Positions 49,008-57,521 of a stretch of 64,000 nucleotides of DNA are shown here, piece by piece. Origin of the DNA: Variovorax sp. Sphag1AA (GTDB taxonomy: Bacteria; Pseudomonadota; Gammaproteobacteria; Burkholderiales; Burkholderiaceae_C); NCBI RefSeq assembly GCF_014192575.1, contig NZ_JACHYC010000008.1, positions 295,922-359,921 of the forward strand, given 5' to 3'. Position 1 is the stretch's first letter; the number at the start of each line of letters is the position of its first letter. The notes below the pieces were generated by a model. That model did no database searches, was not told where the DNA came from, and saw only the letters and a list, made by a program, of their open reading frames with translations. Position numbers and translations under genes: made by a program.

Positions 49008-49021
49008 ATGATGATCCGCCA

Positions 49022-50137
49022 ATGTCCCTGACCGCTTTCCTGCTCGGCGCCATCATGGTGCTAGTGACTCTGCTCGACGCCTTCGAGGTCGTTCTTCTGC
49101 CCCGCCCCGTGCGTCGGCAGGTGCGCCTGAACCGCTACTTCTTCAAATTCACCTGGGACATCTGGGCTCGGTGCGCCCGCCTCTGGCCTGTCGGCCGTCG
49201 GCGCGAGGATTTCCTCGGGGTCTATGGGCCGCTCTCGATGGTCATGCTGTTCGGCCTGTGGGCCGCATCCCTGATCATCGGATTCGGGTTGATGCAATGG
49301 GCACTGCACGGGCTGGTGGCCGGCCGCGCCACCGGCATCGATGCGCTGGTCGGCGACATCATCATCAGCGGCGACGCTTTCTTCACGCTCGGCTACGGCG
49401 ACAACGTGCCGAGCCATTGGGTCGCGCGACTGCTGGTGATCCTCGAAGCCGGAACCGGCTTCGCCTTCATCGCGCTGACCATCGGCTACCTGCCGGTGCT
49501 CTATCAGCACTTCACCCGCCGCGACCTCCAGCTCATCGAGTTTTCGGCGCGGGCCGGCTCACCGCCGACCGCTGCCGCCCTGCTCGTCTGGCACGTCCAT
49601 GGAGGCTCCGAAGAACTGGAGCGCTGGCTGAGAGACTGGGAGATCTGGGCCAGCGACCTGATCGAGAGCAATGCCGTCTATCCAATGCTGGCGTTCTACC
49701 GATCGCAGCACGAGGGCCATTCGTGGCTGGGATCGCTGGCCGTGGTGATGGATGTCTGCACGCTGCTGATCGCCGGGGCCGACGATGCGCGGCGCCAGCA
49801 GGCCACTGCCACGTTCACCGCCTTGCGGCGCGTTCTTGACGAGGCCAGCGAGTCTCTGCGCGTGGCGCCGGTGCGGGAGGTGTCGGCGCGCCGGCTCGAC
49901 TTGGCTTCGCTGCAACTGCTTACGCCCACGATCCGGCGCATCCTGCCGGGCTGGCATGACGACGCCATCGCATCGAGCGCCATCTGGCAACTGCGACGAA
50001 CCTACGAACCACGGCTCGAGGGGCTCGCCACGTACCTGCTTCTGGACCTGCCGGACTGGATCGACCCCGAAGCCCCGACGGAGCGGTTCGGCCGCGATGT
50101 CATCGTCCGGCAGCTGACGCAGGGGCGCCAGGACTGA
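49022..50137 (+). CDS. potassium channel-like two-helix membrane protein
   Basis: A 371-residue membrane protein. A hydrophobic N-terminal segment, then two helices around a pore: LSMVMLFGLWAASLIIGFGLMQWAL, pore loop SGDAFFTLGYGDNVP (TLGYGD resembles the TVGYGD selectivity filter), and LLVILEAGTGFAFIALTIGYLPVLYQHF. The soluble C-terminal 200 residues have no domain I recognise. Four subunits would form a K+ channel. Stand-alone gene with its own promoter region. Confidence 0.88.
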   Translation: MSLTAFLLGAIMVLVTLLDAFEVVLLPRPVRRQVRLNRYFFKFTWDIWARCARLWPVGRRREDFLGVYGPLSMVMLFGLWAASLIIGFGLMQWALHGLVAGRATGIDALVGDIIISGDAFFTLGYGDNVPSHWVARLLVILEAGTGFAFIALTIGYLPVLYQHFTRRDLQLIEFSARAGSPPTAAALLVWHVHGGSEELERWLRDWEIWASDLIESNAVYPMLAFYRSQHEGHSWLGSLAVVMDVCTLLIAGADDARRQQATATFTALRRVLDEASESLRVAPVREVSARRLDLASLQLLTPTIRRILPGWHDDAIASSAIWQLRRTYEPRLEGLATYLLLDLPDWIDPEAPTERFGRDVIVRQLTQGRQD

Positions 50138-50440
50138 CGCCGTGATCGAGAAGTTGCGAAAGGTCGCGGTCGACTTGCAGTCTCGATCCGCGGCCGCCGT
50201 CACGCCCGGCCTCGGACCATGTCGAGCAGGCGTTGGTAACCCAGGCCCGCAGCCCACGAACGCCACGAGCTGTCTCCTCGGCAAATGATCGCTCCACGTA
50301 GACCAGGCGCGGCCATGGATGCTGGGCCAGAAGCTGCGCGACCTCGCGGTGCGCGCATTGCGCTGCGAGTTCGTGCGCTTGCGGAAGACCTGGTGCTTCG
50401 ATCTGGCCGCGACAGCGACAGCCGAGTCCGGCCGACAACC
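50138..50440. other. 303-bp intergenic stretch without a supported gene
   Basis: Between the channel gene and the end of pgi. All frames give short or start-less peptides. One minus-strand frame (a segment containing PRLVYVERSFAEETARG) looks protein-like but has no start codon inside the stretch, so it may be the remnant of a lost gene. No terminator with a T-run is seen. Confidence 0.5.
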
Positions 50441-52036
50441 TCAGCTGAAGAGCCGCCTCATCATCCCCGCAGTCGAGGCATCCAGCCCTTCCGTATTGCT
50501 GCTCGCAATACGGGGCAGCAGGTCGTTGCAGAGTGCCTTGCCGAGCTCGACGCCCCACTGGTCGAAGCTGTTGATGCCCCAAAGTGCGCCGCTCGTGAAG
50601 ACACGGTGCTCGTACATCGCGACGAGCGCGCCGAGGCTGCGAGGCGTCAGCCTTTCGAGCAGCAGCGTCGTGCTGGGCCGGTTGCCGAGAAAGGTCCGAT
50701 GCTTCGCGACGACTTCCGGCGCCAGTAATCTTGCGGCTGTCGGCGCGCGCTCCGACATGGCCTGATCGGTCCGCTTGCCGAGCATCAGCGCCTGCGCCTG
50801 CGCCAGTCCGTTGGCCAGCAGCTTGGTGTGCTGGTCGGCCAGGTCGTGCGTCGGGTGCCTGACCAGCACGAATTCGACCGGGATCACGTCGGTGCCCTGG
50901 TGCAGCATCTGGAAGTAGGCGTGCTGTCCGTTGGTGCCCGGCTCGCCCCACACCACCGGGCTGGTCGCGAAGGGCAAGGCGTTGCCGTCGAGGTCGACAC
51001 ACTTGCCGTTCGATTCCATCTCCAGTTGCTGCAGGTATGCCGGCAGCCGCTTCAGACCCTGGTGATACGGCGCGACGCTGCGGGTCGTGAAGCCGTGGAA
51101 GTTGCGGTACCAGACGTCGATCAGTCCCAGGAGCACCGGCAGGTTCTTCGCGAGAGGTGCGGTCGCGAAGTGCATGTCCATCTCGTGTGCGCCGGCCAGC
51201 AGCGCACGGAAGTTGTCCGCGCCGATGGCCAGTGCGATCGGCAGGCCGATGGCCGACCACAGCGAGTAGCGCCCGCCGACCCAGTCCCAGAAGCCGAAGG
51301 TGGTCTCGATGCCGAACTCGGCCGCCGCCGCGACATTGGTGGTCGTCGCGACGAAGTGCTTCGCCGTGTCGGTGCCGCCATTGGCCACGAACCAGGCCCT
51401 GGCCGCGTGGGCGTTGGCCATGGTCTCCTGCGTCGTGAAGGTCTTGCTCGCGATGACGAACAGCGTGTCGGCCGGATGCAGGTGGCGCAGCACCGAGGTG
51501 ATGTCGTGTCCGTCGACGTTGGAGACGAAGTGGAAGCGCAGCTCCGGGTGCACGAAGGCCTCCAGCGCCGGCACCACCATCTGAGGCCCGAGGTCGCTGC
51601 CACCGATGCCGATGTTCACGATGTGGCGGATGCCGCTGGCGCTGGTGTCCCGCACCGATTCGACATAGGCGAGCATCGCGTCGAGCACGCCATGCACGTC
51701 GTCGCTGAACGGTCCCTCGCCGCGTGGCGCGCGCAACGCGGTGTGCAGCACGGCGCGATCCTCGGTGGTGTTGATCGCGGCGCCGGACAGCATCGCGTCG
51801 CGTCGCTGTTCAAGCTCGCATTCGCGTGCCAACTCCAGCAGCAGGCGCAGCGTCTGGGCATCGACGAGATTCTTCGACAGGTCGGCGAAGATGCCCGGCG
51901 CCTCGAACGAGAGCGCCTGGAAGCGCCCAGGGTGTCGGGCAAAGGCATCGCGCAGATCGAAGGTGCGGCCTTGCGACTCGTAGTGCTCGGCAAGGGCGCG
52001 CCAGGACTGGGTTTGATCGCAGCGGGGTATGTTCAT
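50441..52036 (-). CDS. pgi: glucose-6-phosphate isomerase
   Basis: Interconverts glucose 6-phosphate and fructose 6-phosphate. 531 residues, a usual length. Signatures: NIGIGGSDLGPQMV (phosphate site), SKTFTTQETMANA, GGRYSLWSAIGLP, and GVELGKAL near the C-terminus. In an Entner-Doudoroff operon it feeds fructose 6-phosphate back to Zwf. The ATG at 52036 has GAGGAG 8 nt upstream and lies 2 bp after the zwf stop. Last gene of the operon. Confidence 0.97.
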   Translation of the reverse strand: MNIPRCDQTQSWRALAEHYESQGRTFDLRDAFARHPGRFQALSFEAPGIFADLSKNLVDAQTLRLLLELARECELEQRRDAMLSGAAINTTEDRAVLHTALRAPRGEGPFSDDVHGVLDAMLAYVESVRDTSASGIRHIVNIGIGGSDLGPQMVVPALEAFVHPELRFHFVSNVDGHDITSVLRHLHPADTLFVIASKTFTTQETMANAHAARAWFVANGGTDTAKHFVATTTNVAAAAEFGIETTFGFWDWVGGRYSLWSAIGLPIALAIGADNFRALLAGAHEMDMHFATAPLAKNLPVLLGLIDVWYRNFHGFTTRSVAPYHQGLKRLPAYLQQLEMESNGKCVDLDGNALPFATSPVVWGEPGTNGQHAYFQMLHQGTDVIPVEFVLVRHPTHDLADQHTKLLANGLAQAQALMLGKRTDQAMSERAPTAARLLAPEVVAKHRTFLGNRPSTTLLLERLTPRSLGALVAMYEHRVFTSGALWGINSFDQWGVELGKALCNDLLPRIASSNTEGLDASTAGMMRRLFS

Positions 52037-52038
52037 GA

Positions 52039-53502
52039 TCAGGACTCCTCGCGCCAGGCCGCACCATCGCGCCCGACGAGCGCACTGGAGGCAGCAGGCC
52101 CCCATGAACCGGCGCCGTAGGGCCGGGGCATTTCACCGGAAGATTGCCAGCCGTCCAGGATCGGCTCGCACCATCGCCACGCGGCATCCAGTTCATCCCT
52201 GCGCATGAAGAGCGTCAGGTTGCCGCGGATGGCGTCAAGCAGCAGTCGTTCGTAGGCCTCCATCGGCCGCTGCTTGAACTGCTCGGCGAAGTCCAGGTTC
52301 AGGCCGACAGGCCTGAGGTTCATCGTGTCGCCAGGCACCTTGGCCATCATGAAGAGCTTGAGCCCCTCTTCCGGCTGGAGCTGGATCACGAGCTGGTTGC
52401 CGAGCGTCTCCTTGCCCGCCGACGGAAAGATCGAATGCGGCACGCTGCGGAAGTTGACGACGATCTCGGCCACGCGATCGGCCATCCGCTTACCCGTGCG
52501 CAGGTAGAACGGAACGCCGGACCAGCGCCAGCTCTCGAGCTCGGCGCGGATGGCCACGTAGGTTTCCGTCGAGGTGTCGGCCGGGATGCCGGCTTCTTCG
52601 AGATAGCCCGGCACGGCGGCACCGTTGACCGTTCCCGCGCGGTACTGGCCGCGCACGGTGCATGAGCCCACGTTGGCTCGCGTGATGGGCGCAAGCGCGC
52701 GCAGGACCTTCAGCTTTTCATCGCGCACCGCATCCGGGTCGATGGAAGTCGGCGGCTCCATCGCGACGATGCACAGCAACTGCAGGAGATGGTTCTGCAC
52801 CATGTCGCGCAGCGCACCCGTGCGGTCGTAGAAATCGCCCCGGGTCTCGACGCCGACCTGCTCTGCGATGGTGATCTGCACGTTGCGCACCCAGGTGCGG
52901 TTCCACAGCGGCTCCAACAGCGCGTTGGCAAAGCGCAGCGCGAGCAGGTTCTGGACGGGCTCCTTGCCGAGGTAGTGGTCGATGCGAAAGATCTGCGGCT
53001 CGCTGAAGACGCTGCCGACGTCCTCGTTGATCTTCTGCGCGGAGGCCACGTCCCGGCCAAGCGGCTTCTCCAGCACGACGCGCGAGTTCGCATCGACCAG
53101 TCCCGCAGCCGCCAGGTTCTTGCAGATCGGTGCGAAGAAGTCCGGCGCGGTGGACAGGAAGAAGACACGCACTTCCGCCGGCGAGTTCTTCAGCGTATCG
53201 GCCAGCGCACCGAAGTCCTGCGGCGTGTTCGCCTCCACCTTGGCGTAGTCCAGTCGCTCGGCGAATGTCTCGAACGTCGCCTTGTCGATGTCGGCGGCGG
53301 GCACGAACCTGTCGAAGTTCGCTTCCACCTTCGCGATGAATTCGGCGCGGCTCAGGGATTCGCGCGCCAGGCCCAGGATGCGGCCATGCGGCGGCAGGTC
53401 GCCATCGCGATGGCGGAAATACAGGGCGGGAAGCAGCTTGCGCATGGCGAGGTCGCCGGTGCCGCCGAACAGGAGCAGATCGAATGAGTTGACCTTGGGC
53501 AT
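52039..53502 (-). CDS. zwf: glucose-6-phosphate 1-dehydrogenase
   Basis: Oxidises glucose 6-phosphate to 6-phosphogluconolactone with NADP. 487 residues. LLFGGTGDLAMRKLLPALYF binds the cofactor; the active-site segment is FRIDHYLGKEPVQNLLALRFAN with the catalytic His-Asp pair. It lies between eda (19 bp) and pgi (2 bp). 6-phosphogluconolactonase is not encoded in this operon. Confidence 0.97.
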   Translation of the reverse strand: MPKVNSFDLLLFGGTGDLAMRKLLPALYFRHRDGDLPPHGRILGLARESLSRAEFIAKVEANFDRFVPAADIDKATFETFAERLDYAKVEANTPQDFGALADTLKNSPAEVRVFFLSTAPDFFAPICKNLAAAGLVDANSRVVLEKPLGRDVASAQKINEDVGSVFSEPQIFRIDHYLGKEPVQNLLALRFANALLEPLWNRTWVRNVQITIAEQVGVETRGDFYDRTGALRDMVQNHLLQLLCIVAMEPPTSIDPDAVRDEKLKVLRALAPITRANVGSCTVRGQYRAGTVNGAAVPGYLEEAGIPADTSTETYVAIRAELESWRWSGVPFYLRTGKRMADRVAEIVVNFRSVPHSIFPSAGKETLGNQLVIQLQPEEGLKLFMMAKVPGDTMNLRPVGLNLDFAEQFKQRPMEAYERLLLDAIRGNLTLFMRRDELDAAWRWCEPILDGWQSSGEMPRPYGAGSWGPAASSALVGRDGAAWREES

Positions 53503-53521
53503 GTGGATTCCTGGTGTTTCT

Positions 53522-54154
53522 TCAGTGGGTGGGCCGCTTCAGCCCGGCGGTCTCTTGCGCGAGCGCCGTGATGCGGCCCCAGTCCCGTGCGGCGACCGCG
53601 TTGGCCGGGGTCAGCCACGAACCTCCGACGCAGGCCACGTTGGGCAGGCAGAGGAAGTCCGGCGCGGTGGCGGCGCTGATGCCGCCCGTCGGGCAGAAGT
53701 GCAGTTCCGGAAATGGACCGCCCAGCGCCTTCAGCATGCCGACGCCTCCGGCCTGCTGCGCCGGAAAGAGCTTGAGCTCCGTGAAGCCCGCAGCGCGCGC
53801 CGCGACGACGTCCGAAGGCGTCATCACGCCGGGCAGCAAGGGCAGTGCACTGTCCTTGGCCGCAGCGATCAGCTCCGGCGTCAACCCGGGGCTCACGCCG
53901 AACAGGGCGCCGGCCTTGAGCGCCGCGTCGAAGTCTTTCCGTTGCGTGATGGTGCCGACGCCGGGAATCGCGCCCTCGACCTCATTCGCGATGGCTTCGA
54001 TGGCCTTCAGCGCCACCGGTGTCCGCAGGGTCACTTCGAGCACCCGGATGCCGCCTGCCACCAGCGCGCGCGCCAGCGGCACCGCGTCTTCGATCTGGTC
54101 GATGACGATGACCGGGATCACCGGTCCGGTGCGCATGACGGTCAGGACGTTCAT
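53522..54154 (-). CDS. eda: 2-keto-3-deoxy-6-phosphogluconate (KDPG) aldolase
   Basis: Splits KDPG into pyruvate and glyceraldehyde 3-phosphate. 210 residues, class I Schiff-base aldolase: VIPVIVIDQIEDAVPLARALVAGGIRVLEVTLRT has the catalytic Glu region, and ELKLFPAQQAGG carries the Schiff-base Lys; FCPTGGIS binds phosphate. Translationally coupled to edd (ATGA at 54154). Confidence 0.97.
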   Translation of the reverse strand: MNVLTVMRTGPVIPVIVIDQIEDAVPLARALVAGGIRVLEVTLRTPVALKAIEAIANEVEGAIPGVGTITQRKDFDAALKAGALFGVSPGLTPELIAAAKDSALPLLPGVMTPSDVVAARAAGFTELKLFPAQQAGGVGMLKALGGPFPELHFCPTGGISAATAPDFLCLPNVACVGGSWLTPANAVAARDWGRITALAQETAGLKRPTH

Positions 54155-56067
54155 GCCGTGGCTCCTTGTGCGAATGCGAAATGGTCGTGGACGGGCGCGG
54201 CGTGTTCCCCCTGCGCCGGGGTGGCCGATGCGCCGGGCTCGGCTGCATGGAAGGTGATCGCGCCCTCCTCTGCGCCCAGTGCGTTGGTGCGGAAGGCCGC
54301 GAACAGCTCGCGGCCCATGCCGTGGTGCGACTCGCCGAGATCGACGCTGCCGGGCCTGCGGGCTCGCCACTCGGCGTCGACGACGCGAACCTCGAGCACC
54401 CCGCGCTCGCCGTCCAGCACGATGAGGTCGCCGTCGCGCACCCGCGCCAGCGGTCCTCCGGCAAGGCACTCGGGCGTGAGGTGGATCGCCGCCGGCACCT
54501 TGCCAGAGGCGCCCGACATGCGGCCGTCGGTGACCAGCGCCACGCGGAAGCCCTGGTCCTGCAGCACGCCCAGGATGGGCGTGAGCTTGTGAAGTTCGGG
54601 CATGCCGTTGGCGCGCGGACCCTGGAAGCGCACCACGGCAACGAAGTCGCGCTGCAGCTCGCCGCGGTCGAAGGCGGCGATCACCGCTTCCTGCGTGTCG
54701 AACACGATCGCAGGCGCTTGCACGATGCGGTGTTCCGGCTTCACGGCCGAGGTCTTGATGACGGCACGGCCGAGGTTGCCCGTGAGCAGCTTCAATCCGC
54801 CATCGGCGCTGAAGGGTGCGGAGACCGTCGCGAGGATGCCGGACTCCGTGCTCGCGCGTGGCGCATCGCGCCACGCCAGCCGGCCGCTGTCGTCGAGGTA
54901 CGGCTGCTGGCGATAGCGCGCGAGGCCACCGGCCCCGGCGACCGTGAGCGTGTCGCCGTGCAGCAGCCCCGCATCGAGCAACTCGCCGATCACATGGGCC
55001 ATGCCGCCTGCTGCGTGGAACTGGTTGACGTCGGCCTTGCCGTTCGGATAGACGCGCGCCAGCAGCGGCACCACCTCGGAGAGATCGCGGAAGTCGTCCC
55101 AGTTGATGACGATGCCCGCGGCACGCGCGATCGCGACGAGGTGAATCGTGTGATTTGTCGAGCCGCCCGTCGCCAGCAGCCCGACGATGGCATTCGCGAT
55201 TGCACGCTCATCGACCACGTGACCGATCGGCGTGTACTCGGCGCCCTCGGCACCGATCTCCGCGGCGCGTCTCGCCGCCGCCGCGGTCAGCGCGTCGCGC
55301 AGCGGCGTGTTCGGATTGACGAAGGCTGAGCCCGGCAGATGCAGCCCCATCACCTCCATCAGCATCTGGTTGCTGTTGGCCGTGCCGTAGAAGGTGCAGG
55401 TGCCCGCGCCGTGATAGGACTTCTCCTCGGATTCGAGCAGCGCGTCGCGGCCCACCTCGCCCTTGGCGAAGCGCTGGCGCACACGCGCCTTCTCGTCATT
55501 CGAGATGCCCGAGGGCATCGGGCCGCCGGGCACGAAGATCGCCGGAAGGTGGCTGAACTGCAGCGCACCGATCAGGAGGCCCGGGACGATCTTGTCGCAG
55601 ATCCCGAGGCATAGCGCGGCATCGAACATGTTGTGCGACAGCGCCACTGCCGTGGCCATGGCGATCACGTCGCGGCTGAAGAGCGACAACTCCATGCCGG
55701 GCTCGCCCTGCGTGACGCCGTCGCACATCGCGGGCACACCGCCTGCGAACTGCGCCGTCGCACCGGCCTCGCGCGCCGCCCGCTTGATGATCTCGGGGAA
55801 GCGCTCGAAGGGCTGGTGCGCCGAGAGCATGTCGTTGTACGACGAGACGATGGCCAGGTTGGGCCGGCGCATCTCGCGCAGCATGATCTTGTCGCCAGCG
55901 GGCGCCGCGGCATAAGCGTGGGCCAGGTTCGTGCAGCCGAGGGCCTGCCGGATCGGGCCCTTGGCCCGGGCACGCTCGAGCCGCGACAGATAGGTGGAGC
56001 GCGACGCCGCGCTGCGGGTGCGGATGCGGTCGGTGACCGCGGCAAGCACTGGGTGGAGGTTCATCAT
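54151..56067 (-). CDS. edd: 6-phosphogluconate dehydratase
   Basis: Iron-sulphur dehydratase of the IlvD/Edd family that makes KDPG from 6-phosphogluconate. 638 residues, longer than the ~600 of E. coli, with the extra length mainly at the C-terminus. Signatures: SYNDMLSAHQPFERFP, MCDGVTQGEPGMELSLFSRD and GICDKIVPGLLIGAL supply cluster cysteines; GTCTFYGTANSNQMLMEVMGLHLPG is diagnostic. Two adjacent ATGs (56067, 56064) are possible starts. Confidence 0.97.
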   Translation of the reverse strand: MMNLHPVLAAVTDRIRTRSAASRSTYLSRLERARAKGPIRQALGCTNLAHAYAAAPAGDKIMLREMRRPNLAIVSSYNDMLSAHQPFERFPEIIKRAAREAGATAQFAGGVPAMCDGVTQGEPGMELSLFSRDVIAMATAVALSHNMFDAALCLGICDKIVPGLLIGALQFSHLPAIFVPGGPMPSGISNDEKARVRQRFAKGEVGRDALLESEEKSYHGAGTCTFYGTANSNQMLMEVMGLHLPGSAFVNPNTPLRDALTAAAARRAAEIGAEGAEYTPIGHVVDERAIANAIVGLLATGGSTNHTIHLVAIARAAGIVINWDDFRDLSEVVPLLARVYPNGKADVNQFHAAGGMAHVIGELLDAGLLHGDTLTVAGAGGLARYRQQPYLDDSGRLAWRDAPRASTESGILATVSAPFSADGGLKLLTGNLGRAVIKTSAVKPEHRIVQAPAIVFDTQEAVIAAFDRGELQRDFVAVVRFQGPRANGMPELHKLTPILGVLQDQGFRVALVTDGRMSGASGKVPAAIHLTPECLAGGPLARVRDGDLIVLDGERGVLEVRVVDAEWRARRPGSVDLGESHHGMGRELFAAFRTNALGAEEGAITFHAAEPGASATPAQGEHAAPVHDHFAFAQGATA

Positions 56068-56095
56068 GGTTGTCTCGAATGAAGGTGATGCGCCC

Positions 56096-57511
56096 TCAGG
56101 CGCGTGCGATATGCAGCAGGTTGGTCGTCCCCGCTTTGCCGAAGGGCATGCCGGCTGCGATCACGACGATGTCGCCGGGTGTGGCGTAGCCTTCGTTGCG
56201 GGCCACGGCGCAGCCCGTCTCGACCATCCCGGGCACGTCGCTGACGTCGTGTTCGACATGCACGGAGTGCACACCCCAGGCCAGCGCGAGCCGGCGCGCA
56301 ACCGATAGTTCGGGCGTGATGCTGACGACCGGCACCACGGGGCGCTCGCGCGCCGCGCGCAGGCTCGTGTAACCGGAACGTGTGTAGGTGACCATGGCCG
56401 CGACCGGTACCAGGCTCGCGGTCTGCCGCAGCGACGAGCAGATCGCATCGGCCACTGTCGGCTGGGGGGCGCTGTGCGACGCGTCGATCACCGTGCGGTA
56501 GTGCGCATCGCGCTCCACCTCTGCAATGATGCGGTCCATCATCGCGACCGCTTCTCGCGGATATTGGCCCGACGCCGACTCGGCCGACAGCATCACCGCG
56601 TCCGCGCCGTCGTAGACGGCCGTTGCGACATCCGACGCTTCGGCGCGCGTGGGCACCGGCGCACTGATCATCGACTCGAGCATCTGCGTGGCGACGATCA
56701 CCGGCTTGCCGGCATCGCGGCACGCACGCACGATGCGCTTCTGGATGCGTGGCACCTGCTCGGCGGGCATCTCCACGCCGAGGTCGCCGCGCGCGACCAT
56801 GACCGCATCGGACAGCGCGACGATGGCGTCGAGCCGTTCGATGGCTGCGGGCTTCTCCAGCTTGGCGAGCACGCCTGCGCGACCCTGCACGATCTCGCGC
56901 AGCTCCTGCATGTCCTCGGGCCGCTGCACGAAGGACAGTGCCGCCCAGTCGACGCCGAGTTGCAGACCGAAGTCGAGGTCGGCACGGTCCTTGGCAGTCA
57001 ACGCCGAGATTGGCAGCAGCACCTGCGGCACGTTGACGCCCTTGCGCTCCGACAGAATGCCGCCCGCGATGACGGTGGTGTCTGCGAAGTCCGGACCGTA
57101 AGCCTCCACACGCAGACGGATCTTGCCGTCGTCGAGCAGCAGGTCGGTCCCTGCCTTGAGCGCTGCGAAGATCTCCGGATGAAGCAAGGGTGCGCGCCGC
57201 GAGTTGCCCGGCGCGCTATCGAGGTCGAGGCGAAATGCGTTGCCGGCGACCAGCGTGACCGGGCCATTTGCAAAGCTGCCGACCCGCAGCTTGGGCCCTT
57301 GCAGGTCGAGCAGGATGGCGATCGGCCTGCCGCTCTCCTGCTCGATGCGCCGCACGATGTCGTAGCGCGCGCGGTGCTGCTCATGACTGCCATGGCTGAA
57401 GTTGAAGCGGAACACGTCCGCGCCGGCTTCGAACAGTGCGCGGATAGTTTCGGCGTCGGAACTCGCCGGCCCGAGGGTGGCGACGATCTTGGCGTGGCGT
57501 TGGCGGTGCAT
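56096..57511 (-). CDS. pyk: pyruvate kinase
   Basis: Makes pyruvate and ATP from phosphoenolpyruvate. 471 residues. AKIVATLGPASSDAETIRALFEAGADVFRFNFSHGSHEQH is the family start; AKLEKPAAIERLDAIVALSDAVMVARGDLGVEMP contains the catalytic Lys and metal residues; MLESMISAPVPTRAEASDVATAVYDGADAVMLSAESASG follows. It lies 10 bp after the gapN stop and 28 bp before edd. Confidence 0.97.
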   Translation of the reverse strand: MHRQRHAKIVATLGPASSDAETIRALFEAGADVFRFNFSHGSHEQHRARYDIVRRIEQESGRPIAILLDLQGPKLRVGSFANGPVTLVAGNAFRLDLDSAPGNSRRAPLLHPEIFAALKAGTDLLLDDGKIRLRVEAYGPDFADTTVIAGGILSERKGVNVPQVLLPISALTAKDRADLDFGLQLGVDWAALSFVQRPEDMQELREIVQGRAGVLAKLEKPAAIERLDAIVALSDAVMVARGDLGVEMPAEQVPRIQKRIVRACRDAGKPVIVATQMLESMISAPVPTRAEASDVATAVYDGADAVMLSAESASGQYPREAVAMMDRIIAEVERDAHYRTVIDASHSAPQPTVADAICSSLRQTASLVPVAAMVTYTRSGYTSLRAARERPVVPVVSITPELSVARRLALAWGVHSVHVEHDVSDVPGMVETGCAVARNEGYATPGDIVVIAAGMPFGKAGTTNLLHIARA

Positions 57512-57521
57512 GGCCCGCCCC

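Noticed and set aside
50100..51260. 386-codon minus-strand frame across pgi and the following spacer
   Set aside because: Shadow of pgi; only the short tail in the spacer looks protein-like, and it has no start codon there.
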